Shown: positions 16,074-24,312, counted from the first letter of the stretch. The stretch is 64,000 bases of DNA from Ferrovibrio sp964218355 (GCF_964218355.1 NZ_CAXPMC010000018.1:62001-126000); one strand, 5' to 3'. Made by a program: numbers and translations. The notes: generated by a model not told the origin, from the sequence alone.

Positions 16074-16424
16074 ATGACATTCATGCCCGCCCGGAGGACG
16101 CTCCTCCATCACGAAAAGCACGATCGTTCGTTTAATTGCCGGCGCACGGCCACCGCCACCGAACGGGCCGAACGGCATCTGCTGTTCGCCCTGCCCGGCA
16201 GCGCCGCCTTCGACGGTCTCGACCGCCCCTGGTGGCAGCTGGCCGGCGCGGCCGCGGCAACCCTGCTGCAGACCTGGGCGGCCCGCCGGCGGCGGCGGCG
16301 CGACCTGGCACAGATCGACCGCCAGACCCTGCGCGATGCCGGCATCGACCCGGGCATCGCCGCCTTCGAGGCGGCACAGCCCTTCTGGCGGCCGTCGCTG
16401 CCGCTGCGCGACATCGGCCGCTGA
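16074..16424 (+). CDS. DUF1127 domain protein
   Basis: 116 residues. The last 60 residues carry the DUF1127 (YjiS-like) pattern: a Trp/Arg-rich helix (TWAARRRRRRDLAQIDRQTL) then RDAGIDPGIAAFEAAQPFWR. These small Arg-rich proteins are common in alphaproteobacteria; some affect RNA turnover and metabolism. The N-terminal half is longer than usual and not recognisable. GAGG lies before the ATG. The gene is downstream of tetR and followed by a hairpin terminator. Confidence 0.75.
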   Translation: MTFMPARRTLLHHEKHDRSFNCRRTATATERAERHLLFALPGSAAFDGLDRPWWQLAGAAAATLLQTWAARRRRRRDLAQIDRQTLRDAGIDPGIAAFEAAQPFWRPSLPLRDIGR

Positions 16425-16435
16425 ACCGCAGGCCC

Positions 16436-16458
16436 ACCGGAAGGTCCTTCCGGTTTCT
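16436..16458 (+). terminator. Hairpin after the DUF1127 gene
   Basis: ACCGGAA-GGTCC-TTCCGGT followed by TTCT, 11 bases after the stop codon. The short T-tract makes it a moderate intrinsic terminator. Confidence 0.55.
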
Positions 16459-16584
16459 GATACCCTGCCGGCCGGCCCCCTGCGGGCCGGCCGCAGCCAT
16501 GCCCGGCACCGGCAGACGGATCGGGCTGCCGGTCACACTCGCACTGGTGTCCGGGGGGGCTGCCGTGGCATGATCTGACCACGG

Positions 16585-16613
16585 TTGATTACCGGCGTAT
16601 CGGCGCCTAAGAT
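16585..16613 (+). promoter_or_regulatory. Sigma-70-type promoter for the TRAP operon
   Basis: TTGATT (16585-16590), a 17-base spacer, and TAAGAT (16608-16613). The expected start site near 16620 lies just before the palindromic operator at 16624, so a bound repressor would block initiation or early elongation. Confidence 0.6.
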
Positions 16614-16623
16614 AAAAAAGCAC

Positions 16624-16642
16624 ATTGTCCGACAATCGGACA
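16624..16642. promoter_or_regulatory. GntR/FCD-type operator before the TRAP operon
   Basis: ATTGTCCGACAAT (16624-16636) is a palindrome about its central base and matches the TTGTC-N-GACAA type of FadR-subfamily GntR regulators. It extends into a longer dyad TTGTCCGA-CAA-TCGGACAA (16625-16643). The same 13 bases recur exactly at 32247-32259 beside a GntR gene. Confidence 0.7.
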
Positions 16643-16659
16643 ACCGGGAGGAAATCAGA

Positions 16660-18678
16660 ATGACCCAGGGGGCCGGCACCGCGTCGGGTGCCGCAGTCAA
16701 CGCGCCGGCCGACCAGATGGTCGAGGAGCTGGCGCATCGTCCGATGACGCCGCTGGTGCGCGGCATCTTCACCCTGCTGACCCTGCTGACCCTGGGCATG
16801 GTGCTGAACCAGCAGTTCAACCTGCATCTGTTCGGCGTCACCCTGATCGAGAACCGCTATCTCTTCCTGATGGCCGCCGCCACCCTGCCGCTGGTCTTCC
16901 TCGCCTATCCGTGGCGGCAGCCGAAGGACAAGAGCAGGGTCGGCCGGCTCAACCTCCTCGATGCCGGCCTCGCCCTGCTCACCGCCGGCTGCATCGGCTG
17001 GTATTCCTGGCATGCCGACGCGATCCTCGCCGAAGGCTGGGAATTCGCCGCGCCGGACACGGCCAAGATCCTCGGCGGCGTGCTGTGGGTGCTGATCCTC
17101 GAAGCCCTGCGGCGCACCGGCGGCATGGCGATTTTCCTGATCGTGCTGGCCATCTCGCTGTATCCGGTGGTGGCCGACGTGATGCCGGGGCCGATCCGCG
17201 GCATCGGCCAGACCCTGGAAGACACCTTCGCCTATCACATCGTCTCGTCGGAAAGCGCCTTCGGCATCCCGATGCGGGCCTTCGGCGAGATCGTCATCGG
17301 CTTCATCGTCTTCGGCGTCGCGCTCAATCACACCGGCGGCGGCAAATTCTTCAACGACCTCGCCTTCGCCCTGGTCGGCCGGGTGCGCGGCGGCGCCGCC
17401 CAGGTCGGCGTGATCTCGTCGGCCCTGCAGGGCTCGATCTCGGGCAGCGTGATCTCCAACGTGATCTCGTCGGGCGTGGTCACCATCCCGGCGATGAAGC
17501 GCACCGGCTTCCGCGCCGATTATGCCGGCGGCGTCGAATCGGTCGCCTCCACCGGCGCGGTGCTGATGCCGCCGGTGATGGGGTCGACCGCCTTCGTGAT
17601 GGCCAGCTTCCTCGGCATTCCCTATGGCGAGATCGCGCTGGCCGCGGCAATCCCCGCCCTGCTGTTCTATTTCGGCCTCGTCGTGCAGATCGACGCCTAT
17701 GCCGCCCGGCTCGGTCTCAAGGGCCTGACCCGCGAGGAACTGCCCAGCTTGCGCGAGACCATGAAGGCCGGCTGGCTCTATATCCTCGTCTTCGTGGTGC
17801 TGGTCTTCCTGATGGTGTGGCAGCAGCGCGAGGCGGTCGCGCCCTTTGCCGCCACCGCCCTGCTGCTGGTGATCAACCAGCTGCTGCCGAAAAACCGCCT
17901 GACCCTCGACAAGCTGCTCAACCTGCTGGCCGCCACCGGCCGCGCCCTCGCCGAGCTGGTGGCGATCCTCGCCGGCGTCGGCTTCATCATCGGCGCCTTC
18001 TCGGTGACCGGACTGGCCGGCACCCTGGCCAACGACCTGATCTACCTGGCCGGCGACAGCGCCCTGATCCTGCTGCTGATGGGCGCGCTGACCAGCTTCG
18101 TGTTCGGCATGGGAATGACGGTCACCGCCTGCTACATCTTCCTCGCCATCGTGCTGGCGCCGCCGCTGGTGAAATCCGGCCTCGACCCGCTGGCCGTGCA
18201 CCTGTTCATCATGTACTGGGGCATGATCTCCTTCATCACCCCGCCGGTGGCGCTGGCCACCTTCGCCGCCTCGTCGATCGCCCGCACCTCGCCGTTCCGG
18301 ATCGGCTTCCAGGCGGTGCGGCTGGGTGCCGTGATCTACATCGTGCCGTTCTTCTTCGTGCTGAACCCCGCGCTGATCCTGCGCGGCGGACCGCTGGAGG
18401 TGATCTCGGTGATCGCCTCGGCAGCGGCCGGCGTCGCCCTGATCGGCTCGTCGCTGCAGGGCTATCTGATCGGCGTCGGCCGGCTCAGCGGCAGTCTCCC
18501 GCGCCAGCTGGCCCGGGCCATGCTGTTCGTCGCCGGCTTCGCGCTGGCGGTGCCGGGCGGCAACCTGATCCCGGTCAGCAACCTGACCCTGGCCGGCATC
18601 GGGCTGGCACTGGCGGCCGGCGCGGTCGGCCTCGTGCGCCTGACCGGCCGCGACAGCCCAGTCGTGAATACCAAGTAG
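16660..18678 (+). CDS. TRAP transporter fused permease (4TM/12TM, DctQM type)
   Basis: 672-residue inner-membrane protein in which the small and large TRAP permease subunits are fused, as in TRAP-TAXI systems. It takes up organic solutes with a sodium gradient together with a periplasmic binding protein. The large-subunit signature is clear: GGAAQVGVISSALQGSISGS followed by VISNVISSGVVTIPAMKRTG, then GGVESVASTGAVLMPPVMGS, and MGMTVTACYIFLAIVLAPPL. The start at 16660 has an ideal GGGAGGAA ribosome site 6 bases upstream; an in-frame upstream ATG at 16585 would place the operator inside the coding region and is rejected. The binding protein gene follows 44 bases downstream. Regulation by the GntR operator is likely. 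Confidence 0.95.
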   Translation: MTQGAGTASGAAVNAPADQMVEELAHRPMTPLVRGIFTLLTLLTLGMVLNQQFNLHLFGVTLIENRYLFLMAAATLPLVFLAYPWRQPKDKSRVGRLNLLDAGLALLTAGCIGWYSWHADAILAEGWEFAAPDTAKILGGVLWVLILEALRRTGGMAIFLIVLAISLYPVVADVMPGPIRGIGQTLEDTFAYHIVSSESAFGIPMRAFGEIVIGFIVFGVALNHTGGGKFFNDLAFALVGRVRGGAAQVGVISSALQGSISGSVISNVISSGVVTIPAMKRTGFRADYAGGVESVASTGAVLMPPVMGSTAFVMASFLGIPYGEIALAAAIPALLFYFGLVVQIDAYAARLGLKGLTREELPSLRETMKAGWLYILVFVVLVFLMVWQQREAVAPFAATALLLVINQLLPKNRLTLDKLLNLLAATGRALAELVAILAGVGFIIGAFSVTGLAGTLANDLIYLAGDSALILLLMGALTSFVFGMGMTVTACYIFLAIVLAPPLVKSGLDPLAVHLFIMYWGMISFITPPVALATFAASSIARTSPFRIGFQAVRLGAVIYIVPFFFVLNPALILRGGPLEVISVIASAAAGVALIGSSLQGYLIGVGRLSGSLPRQLARAMLFVAGFALAVPGGNLIPVSNLTLAGIGLALAAGAVGLVRLTGRDSPVVNTK

Positions 18679-18722
18679 TCTGACGACCAAAGCAGAAGAA
18701 TCACCAAGGAGGAGACAGACCG

Positions 18723-19892
18723 ATGCGTAGATTTGCCCTTTCGACCCTGACCGCGGTGGCGGCGCTGGCACTGTCCGGTGCAGCCGGTATCCATGATGCC
18801 CGGGCGCAGAAGCTGCCCGACCAGCTGACCTGGACCGCCTATGACGTCGGCTCCGGCGGCTACAACCAGGCCGTGGCCATCGGCAACGCGCTGAAGAACA
18901 AGCAGGGCGTCACCTTGCGCGTGCTGCCCGGCAAGAACGACGTGTCGCGCACCGTGCCGCTGCGCGAGGGCAAGGCGCCCTTCTCGGCCAACGGCGTCGG
19001 CGGCACCTACATGGCGCAGGAAGGCATGTACGAGTTCGGCGGCAAGGACTGGGGTCCGCAGCCGGTGCGCTCGCTGCTGCTGAACAATTCCGACGCGCTG
19101 CTGACCGTGGTCACCGCCAAGGATGCCAATGTGAAGACCATCGCCGATCTGAAGGGCAAGCGGGTGGCATGGGTGGTCGGCGCGCCGTCGCTGAACCAGA
19201 ACATCACGGCGCTGCTCGCCTTCGCCAATCTCGACTGGAAGGACGTGCAGAAGGTCGAGTTCGGCGGCTTCGGCCAGGCCATGGACGGCATCATCAACAA
19301 CCAGGTGGATGCCGCGTTTACCTCGACCATCTCGGGCAAGGCCTTCCAGATCGAATCCTCGCCGCGCGGGATCGCCTGGCCGACCGTGCCGCATACCGAC
19401 AAGGAAGGCTGGAAGCGCCTGAAGGCCAAGGCGCCGTTCTACGTGCCGTTCATGGGCACCGAGGGCGCCGGCCTGTCGAAGGACAAGCCGGTCGAGGGCG
19501 CGACCTATCCCTATCCGGTGCTGATGACCTACGAGGCGGTCGATGCCGGCATGGTCTATGCGATGACCAAGGCGATGGTCGAGCTGTTCAACGAATACAA
19601 GGACGCGGCCCCCGGCAATGTCGGCTGGGACATCAAGCGCCAGGTGTTCGACTGGGTGGTGCCGGTGCATGAGGGCGCCATCAAGTATTTCAAGGAAATC
19701 GGCGTCTGGAAGCCCGAATACGACAAGAGCAATGCCGAGCTGATCAAGCGCCAGAAGGTGCTGGCCGATGCCTGGGCCGCCCATGGCAAGGCGTCGTATG
19801 CCGACGACAAGGCGGCGATGGCCGGCTGGCAGAAGCTGCGTGCCGATGCCCTGACCAAGGCCGGCATGGAGCCCGTTCTCACGGAATGGTAA
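18723..19892 (+). CDS. TAXI family TRAP transporter substrate-binding protein
   Basis: 389-residue periplasmic protein that partners the fused TRAP permease upstream. A Sec signal peptide is seen (MRRFALSTLTAVAALALSGA, cut near ARAQ). The mature part begins LTWTAYDVGSGGYNQAVAIG, typical of TAXI proteins, and includes ANGVGGTYMAQEG and VEFGGFGQAMDGIINNQVDA followed by AFTSTISGKAFQIE. An AAGGAGGAG ribosome site precedes the ATG. A strong terminator follows, so the transport unit is two genes. The ligand is unknown. Confidence 0.93.
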   Translation: MRRFALSTLTAVAALALSGAAGIHDARAQKLPDQLTWTAYDVGSGGYNQAVAIGNALKNKQGVTLRVLPGKNDVSRTVPLREGKAPFSANGVGGTYMAQEGMYEFGGKDWGPQPVRSLLLNNSDALLTVVTAKDANVKTIADLKGKRVAWVVGAPSLNQNITALLAFANLDWKDVQKVEFGGFGQAMDGIINNQVDAAFTSTISGKAFQIESSPRGIAWPTVPHTDKEGWKRLKAKAPFYVPFMGTEGAGLSKDKPVEGATYPYPVLMTYEAVDAGMVYAMTKAMVELFNEYKDAAPGNVGWDIKRQVFDWVVPVHEGAIKYFKEIGVWKPEYDKSNAELIKRQKVLADAWAAHGKASYADDKAAMAGWQKLRADALTKAGMEPVLTEW

Positions 19893-19934
19893 GGGCTGAC
19901 CGAGTGGTGACACCGGGTTCTCCCGCGTGACAGG

Positions 19935-19975
19935 CGGCCCGCCGGCAGCGCATGCCGGCGGGCCGTTTCTTTTTT
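19935..19975 (+). terminator. Strong intrinsic terminator of the TRAP operon
   Basis: A 13-base-pair GC-rich stem (left arm 19935-19947, right arm 19953-19965) with a 5-base loop GCGCA, followed by TTTCTTTTTT. It lies 42 bases after the TAXI gene stop. Confidence 0.9.
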
Positions 19976-20088
19976 GCCGGTGTCATTTTGCCGGTTTCGT
20001 TTTGCTCAATTGCAGCGGGACAATTCCGCGCATGACGGCGCGGCAGCACCCGGCTTAAGCTTTGCGGCACCAGCCCCGAGGTGCCCCG

Positions 20089-20619
20089 ATGAGCCAGACC
20101 GTTTCGCTGCCCGTTTCGCTGCCCCTGCAGCATGTGCGCCGCTTCGCCCGCTACAATGCCTGGGCCAACACCCGGCTCTACGATGCCTGCGCCGCGCTGC
20201 CGCAGGCCGATTACATGGCGGCGCGGCCGAGTTTCTTCGGCAGCCTGCACAACACCCTGAACCACATCCTGGTCGGCGACAGCATCTGGATGGGCCGTTT
20301 CACGGCGCAGCCGGCAACGCATATCACCGCGCTGGACCAGATCCTGCACACGGATTTCGCCGCCCTGCGCAGCGCGCGCGCGGCGATGGATGCGGCCATC
20401 ATCGCCTTCTGCGACGGGCTGGACGATGCGGCACTGGGCGGCACATTCACCTACACGAATACCCGCGGGCAGACCTTCACCGATCCGCTGTTTCCGCCGC
20501 TGACCCATTTCTTCAACCACCAGACCCATCATCGCGGCCAGGCCCATGGCCTGCTGAGCCAGGCCGGCGCGGCGGCGCCGGAACTGGACCTGATCTACTT
20601 CCTGCGCGCCGACGCCTAG
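20089..20619 (+). CDS. DinB family protein
   Basis: 176-residue four-helix-bundle protein of the DinB/YfiT superfamily, usually metal-dependent thiol transferases or of unknown function. The three metal-ligand histidines appear as SLHNTLNHILVGDSIW and HFFNHQTHHRGQAHGLL. ARYNAWANTRLYDAC is the usual N-terminal helix. The ATG at 20089 has GAGG upstream; the frame is open to 20062. Its stop TAG overlaps the stop of the convergent thioesterase gene in a shared CTAG. Confidence 0.9.
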   Translation: MSQTVSLPVSLPLQHVRRFARYNAWANTRLYDACAALPQADYMAARPSFFGSLHNTLNHILVGDSIWMGRFTAQPATHITALDQILHTDFAALRSARAAMDAAIIAFCDGLDDAALGGTFTYTNTRGQTFTDPLFPPLTHFFNHQTHHRGQAHGLLSQAGAAAPELDLIYFLRADA

Positions 20620-21041
20620 CCGCGCGGCGGCAGCGGCACCGGCACCATCGAGGCGAGCGCGGCGGCCACCAGCGTCTCGGTGCCGTCGCGCAGGGCATAG
20701 ACGCGGCTTTCGACGGCGATCAGGCTGCGGCCGGGTTTCAGCACGCGGCCGACCGCGCGCAGGGCATCGCCGGCGCCCGGCGCGATGAAGTTGATCTTGT
20801 ATTCCGCGGTGACGGTGGCCTTCTCCGGCAGGGTCAGCGTGCCGGCCGCCGCGCCGGCGGCATTGTCGGCCAGCGCGCCGATCACGCCGCCATGCTGGGT
20901 CAGGTCGGGCCGCAGGGCCAGCCGCAGCTCGACCTCGCCCTCACCCACCGCCCCCAGCGTCACGCCCAGCATCTGCATGAAGGGCTGGCGCAGCAGCACG
21001 CCCTCGATCAGTTTCGCCGCCGCCTGCAGACTGTCCGTCAT
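20616..21041 (-). CDS. PaaI-type hotdog-fold thioesterase
   Basis: 141-residue acyl-CoA thioesterase-like protein. The hotdog pattern is present: RPDLTQHGGVIGALADNAAG (catalytic loop with the HGG) and VTAEYKINFIAPGAGDALRA followed by VGRVLKPGRSLIAVES. The ATG at 21041 has a very good GGGAGG ribosome site; the open frame continues upstream without one. Transcribed toward DinB and sharing its last bases with it. Confidence 0.88.
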   Translation of the reverse strand: MTDSLQAAAKLIEGVLLRQPFMQMLGVTLGAVGEGEVELRLALRPDLTQHGGVIGALADNAAGAAAGTLTLPEKATVTAEYKINFIAPGAGDALRAVGRVLKPGRSLIAVESRVYALRDGTETLVAAALASMVPVPLPPRG

Positions 21042-21117
21042 CGTCACCTCCCTGGCTGTGGGATGACGCTGCCATGCCGCGGCGGCGGCGGAAAGCCTGC
21101 CCCTGCGGCAGCCGGCC

Positions 21118-22362
21118 TCACAATGCCGCGTAGTCGATCCCGCCATGGCGGTCGAGCGGCGCGCCGCCATCGGCCATCGGGTATTTCAGTCCCGTCGCGC
21201 AGTTGAACAAAACCACGCGGTCGGATCTTTTCACGCGGCCACCGGCCAGCGCCTGTTTCCAGGCCGCATAGGTCGCGGCGCCCTCGGGGCAGAGCAGCAG
21301 GCCTTCCTGGGTCGCCACTTCCGACAGCGCCGCCGTGATCGCCGCGTCGTCCACGGCGATGGCGAAACCGCCGCTCTCGCGCACGGCATCGAGGATGAGG
21401 AAATCGCCGATCGCCGCCGGCACGCGGATGCCGGCCGCCACCGTATGGGCATTCTCCCACAGTTTCGCGTGGCGCTCGCCGGATTCAAACGCGCGCACGA
21501 TGGGGGCGCAGCCCGATGCCTGCACGGCGATCATCTTCGGGCGTTTGCTGCCGATGAAGCCGATCGCCTCCAGTTCGGCGAAGGCCTTCCACATGCCGAT
21601 CAGGCCGGTGCCGCCGCCGGTGGGATAGAAGATGGCGTCAGGCATCTCCCAGCCGAGCTGTTCGGCCAGTTCCAGCCCCATGGTCTTCTTGCCCTCGATG
21701 CGGTAGGGCTCCTTCAGCGTCGAGGTGTCGAACCAGCCGGCGGACTCTTTCCCTGCGCCGACCAGCTTGCCGCAATCGTTGATCAGGCCGTTCACCTTGT
21801 AGAGCCGCGCACCCTGCAGGGCGATCTCGTTCATGTTCACCGCCGGGGTGTCGTCGGGGCAGAAGACCACCGTCTCGATGCCGGCCCGCGAGGCATAGGC
21901 GGCCAGGGCGGCGCCGGCATTGCCGTTGGTCGGCATCGCCATTTTCTTCACGCCGAGTTCCTTCGCCATGCAGACGGCCAGCGCCAGGCCGCGCGCCTTG
22001 AAGCTGCCGGTGGGCAGGCGGCCCTCGTCCTTGACGATCAGCGCGCCGGTGGCGCCGTGTTTCTTCGCCAGCGCCGGCAGGCCGATCAGCGGCGTCATCA
22101 CCTCGCCGAGCGAGACGACATTCTCCGTCTTCCGCACCGGCAGCAGCTCGCGGTAGCGCCACCAGTTCGGCGCCCGCGCGGCGATTTTCTCTTTGGTCAG
22201 CGCCGCCTTCACCCCGGCAAGGTCGTAGCGCACCAGGATCGGATAGCCCTGCGGCGACAGATTATGCAGGGTGTCGGCCGGCAACCGCTCGCCGGTCATG
22301 CCGCATTCGAGATGGGTGACGAAGGTGGGGGTGTCCGGGATGGCGGCGGGGGTCTGGGTCAT
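21118..22362 (-). CDS. Threonine synthase-like PLP-dependent enzyme
   Basis: 414-residue fold-type II PLP enzyme. The cofactor lysine is K122 in RLPTGSFKARG, the phosphate loop is YPTGGGTGLIGMWKAF, and NGNAGAALAAYASRAGI is the substrate-side Asn/Gly loop. The N-terminal THLECGMTGERLPADTLHNL resembles the N-terminal region of threonine synthases. It converts O-phosphohomoserine to threonine if the name is right; related lyases acting on cysteate or diaminopropionate share the fold. No other thr gene is adjacent, so the pathway role is not confirmed by context. A long phased repeat array lies upstream. Confidence 0.8.
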   Translation of the reverse strand: MTQTPAAIPDTPTFVTHLECGMTGERLPADTLHNLSPQGYPILVRYDLAGVKAALTKEKIAARAPNWWRYRELLPVRKTENVVSLGEVMTPLIGLPALAKKHGATGALIVKDEGRLPTGSFKARGLALAVCMAKELGVKKMAMPTNGNAGAALAAYASRAGIETVVFCPDDTPAVNMNEIALQGARLYKVNGLINDCGKLVGAGKESAGWFDTSTLKEPYRIEGKKTMGLELAEQLGWEMPDAIFYPTGGGTGLIGMWKAFAELEAIGFIGSKRPKMIAVQASGCAPIVRAFESGERHAKLWENAHTVAAGIRVPAAIGDFLILDAVRESGGFAIAVDDAAITAALSEVATQEGLLLCPEGAATYAAWKQALAGGRVKRSDRVVLFNCATGLKYPMADGGAPLDRHGGIDYAAL

Positions 22363-22424
22363 GGCACCGGTCTGTGGCGGGACGGAAAGGTCAGGCGAGG
22401 CAAAGAGCTAGCATGGCCCGGCCG

Positions 22425-22596
22425 GGTCCGCATCCGGTCCGGCCGGGTGCGGGCGCGGTCCGGAATGGTTCGCCGCGGTTCGTTTCGGTTCGTGGCGGCT
22501 CACTTCGGTTCATTCCGGTTCATTCCGGTTCATTCCGGTTCGTGACGCTTCGTGACGCTTCGTGACGCTTCGTGACGGTTCATTTTGGCTTATTGC
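22425..22596. repeat. 10-bp-period tandem repeat array (about 17 units)
   Basis: From 22467 to 22596 there are 13 gapless 10-base units with consensus GGTTCRTKNC. Units 5-7 are identical (GGTTCATTCC), units 9-11 are identical (GCTTCGTGAC), and flanking ones are diverged. Upstream, GGTCCG-like motifs at 22425, 22436, 22446 and 22457 continue the series at 10-11-base spacing. The period equals about one DNA helical turn, so every unit faces the same side of the helix. It lies upstream of both divergent genes. Confidence 0.85.
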
Positions 22597-22643
22597 TACG
22601 GCAGATTGTCCGGCATGCATGGCCATACGCGCGGCATTTGCGG

Positions 22644-22676
22644 TTGACAGTATGGAACATATGATATACATATAAT
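22644..22676 (+). promoter_or_regulatory. AT-rich promoter before the 22.7-kb small gene
   Basis: A perfect TTGACA at 22644-22649, followed after 17 bases by TACATA (22667-22672), with TATAAT directly after (22671-22676, spacing 21). An inverted repeat ATATG-N5-CATAT (22659-22673) overlaps the -10 area. The start codon is at 22684, so the transcript may have almost no leader. Confidence 0.6.
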
Positions 22677-22683
22677 AGGAATT

Positions 22684-23103
22684 ATGTCAATTCCTGCCGA
22701 CTGGAACCTGACGCAGACCTGGGCCTGGATTCGCTGGCGCGATCCGGCGAAGACGGCTGCCTTCGCCGCCGAGACCCATCTGGGCATTGCCGAGGCGATC
22801 ATGTTTCCCGATGGCGCCGCGATTGCCGAGGAGGATCATCGCGGCAGCCTGCTCGCCGCCCTGCTGCAGGGCCGGCTGACGGCGCACGGCCGGCCGGCGG
22901 CGGCGGATGCGACTGCGATGGCGGTTGCCGTGCCGGCCACGGACTGGGCCGGACTGGTGCCGGTGGCACCATCGGAAGCGCGGCTGGCCGCCGGCCGCCG
23001 GGTGGCCTGGCGGACCCTGGCCTTCCCGGCCGCCGACGTGCAAAAGCTGTGGCCGGGACCCGGTGCGCCGCCGCCACGGGAGCGCATTTCATTATCCGTG
23101 TAA
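22684..23103 (+). CDS. Conserved-looking hypothetical protein
   Basis: 139 residues, no signal peptide or membrane helix. The pattern (TQTWAWIRWRDPAKTAAFA near the N-terminus; LLAALLQGRLTAHGRP in the middle; VPATDWAGLVPV after it) resembles small proteins of unknown function in which a W-x-x-W-I-x-x-R-D segment is followed by a G-R-L-x-A-x-G-R strand. I cannot name a function. A weak AGGA lies only 3 bases before the ATG. It is followed 24 bases later by the GFA gene on the same strand. Confidence 0.65.
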   Translation: MSIPADWNLTQTWAWIRWRDPAKTAAFAAETHLGIAEAIMFPDGAAIAEEDHRGSLLAALLQGRLTAHGRPAAADATAMAVAVPATDWAGLVPVAPSEARLAAGRRVAWRTLAFPAADVQKLWPGPGAPPPRERISLSV

Positions 23104-23127
23104 CCGATATCCGCTGACGAGGAGCCC

Positions 23128-23496
23128 ATGACCGCCACTGCCCAGACCCATAAAGGCAGCTGCCATTGCGGCGCCGTGCGCTATGAAGTGGACCTGCCGG
23201 AGGGGGGCGCCCCGGTGCTGTCCTGCAACTGCTCGATCTGCCGGCGCAAGGGCACGCTGCTCAGCTTCGTGCCGGCGGAAGCCTTCCGCCTGCTGGCCGG
23301 CAAGGACGCCGTGCAGGATTACCAGTTCCACACCAAGAACATCCATCACCTCTTCTGCAGGACCTGCGGGGTGACCGGCTTTGCCACCGGCACGGCGCCG
23401 AACGGCACCCGCATGGTGGCGGTCAACATGCGCTGCCTCGACGATGTCGATCCGGACGCGCTGGACATTATGAAATACGACGGCGCCAGCCAGTAG
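23128..23496 (+). CDS. GFA family zinc protein (glutathione-dependent formaldehyde-activating enzyme-like)
   Basis: 122-residue protein of the GFA/CENP-V fold. The zinc-binding cysteines are visible: C12 and C14 (SCHCGAVRYE), C33, C35 and C38 (SCNCSICRRKG), and C77 and C80 (FCRTCGV). Founding members help glutathione react with formaldehyde, but most have no proven activity. A GAGGAG site precedes the ATG. Confidence 0.9.
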   Translation: MTATAQTHKGSCHCGAVRYEVDLPEGGAPVLSCNCSICRRKGTLLSFVPAEAFRLLAGKDAVQDYQFHTKNIHHLFCRTCGVTGFATGTAPNGTRMVAVNMRCLDDVDPDALDIMKYDGASQ

Positions 23497-23512
23497 GCGG
23501 GGCCGGGCGCGG

Positions 23513-23860
23513 CTACAGGGCCAGGCCGTGATGGGCGCGGGCGATGCGGCAGGCCTCGTCGCCGGGCTGGCAGGCGCGGCAGACATCGGGACGCAGGCCG
23601 TAGATGGCGCAGCCGGTGCGGCGGCCGACCTGGCCGGTCAGCGCCGCGCAGCGGCCGCCGGAACAGCGCATGCCGCTGCCATCGGCGGCGACCAGCGCCG
23701 GCGGAATCCGCGCGAGATCGGCCTCGTCCTCGAGGGTGAAGCGCGGCCAGTCATCGGCATAGGCACAGCAGGCGCCGCAGGCCTGGCAGTCGAAGCCGGC
23801 CGGCTGCGCATCGCGCGCCGCATCCTGCAGCACCGGCGCAGCGGACGGCGCCGCGCTCAC
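23513..23860 (-). CDS. YkgJ family cysteine-cluster protein
   Basis: 115 residues with the CxxCxxCC zinc/iron cluster pattern: DCQACGACC, then MRCSGGRCAAL, TGCAIYGLRPDVCRACQPGD and a further Cys. Function unknown for the family; possibly an Fe-S or zinc protein. The start is GTG at 23860, and its GTGA overlaps the stop of the upstream Ala/Arg-rich gene, so they are translationally coupled. Confidence 0.85.
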   Translation of the reverse strand: MSAAPSAAPVLQDAARDAQPAGFDCQACGACCAYADDWPRFTLEDEADLARIPPALVAADGSGMRCSGGRCAALTGQVGRRTGCAIYGLRPDVCRACQPGDEACRIARAHHGLAL

Positions 23861-24213
23861 CTGCGGGCTTTGCGGGCCGCGTAGCGGGCGTCGCGGGCCG
23901 CCTTGCGTTCGGCTTCCAGCGCGATCGCGGCGGCGGCCTGTTCGGCAGCCAGACGCTCGGCCTCGGCGGCGCGGGCGACCTTCTCTTCGGCTTCGCGCTG
24001 CAGGGCGGCCGCGCGCTCGGCGCGGCGGGCAGCCTGGCGTTCCTCGCGGGCAGCGGCATTGGCGGCGCGTTCGGCCTGGCGGGCGGCCAGTGCCGCCGCA
24101 TCAGGCTCCGGACGGGCGCGGAATTTTTCCAGGGCGGCGCGGCGGGCGGCGGCAGCGGCCTGCTGGCGGGCATCGAAACCGGTATTTCTGTAGGCGTGGC
24201 GGTCGGCGGTCAT
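23857..24213 (-). CDS. Ala/Arg/Glu-rich helical protein (DUF6481-like)
   Basis: 118 residues, dominated by Ala, Arg and Glu in a long predicted helix or coiled coil. The N-terminal part YRNTGFDARQQAAAAARRAA followed by LEKFRARP resembles DUF6481 proteins. No Cys, no membrane segment. Low-complexity composition means the family call is tentative. Coupled to the YkgJ gene by a four-base overlap. Confidence 0.65.
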   Translation of the reverse strand: MTADRHAYRNTGFDARQQAAAAARRAALEKFRARPEPDAAALAARQAERAANAAAREERQAARRAERAAALQREAEEKVARAAEAERLAAEQAAAAIALEAERKAARDARYAARKARR

Positions 24214-24260
24214 TCTGGCTTTCGGAAGGGATCAGGAAGAGCAGGGAGCGGCAGGCGGGC

Positions 24261-24292
24261 ATGAAAACGGCCGGGCCTGAAAGGCCCGGCCG
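24261..24292 (-). terminator. Intrinsic terminator of the cold-shock gene
   Basis: On the minus strand an 11-base-pair stem (CGGCCGGGCCT / AGGCCCGGCCG, 24268-24292, loop of three) is followed by TTTTCAT. It starts 20 bases past the cold-shock gene stop. Confidence 0.85.
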
Positions 24293-24312
24293 CTTCCGCA
24301 ATCCGTGACGGA

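Larger units (their letters stand above)
22363..22683. other. Gene-free interval with phased repeats and an AT-rich promoter
   Basis: This 321-base stretch between divergent genes holds no convincing gene. It carries the repeat array (22425-22596) in its middle and an AT-rich promoter segment (22644-22683) at its right end. Short open frames across the array only reflect the repetition (their translations repeat with a 10-residue period, since the 10-base unit shifts frame). Confidence 0.8.

Noticed and set aside
16470..16492. GC-rich hairpin GGCCGGCCC...GGGCCGGCC before the TRAP promoter
   Set aside because: No T-run on either side, and GC-rich dyads are expected by chance in such DNA; the nearer hairpin at 16436 is the better terminator.
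22374..22565. Small open frame across the 10-bp repeat array
   Set aside because: Its translation merely repeats because of the array; no ribosome site and no homology-like features.
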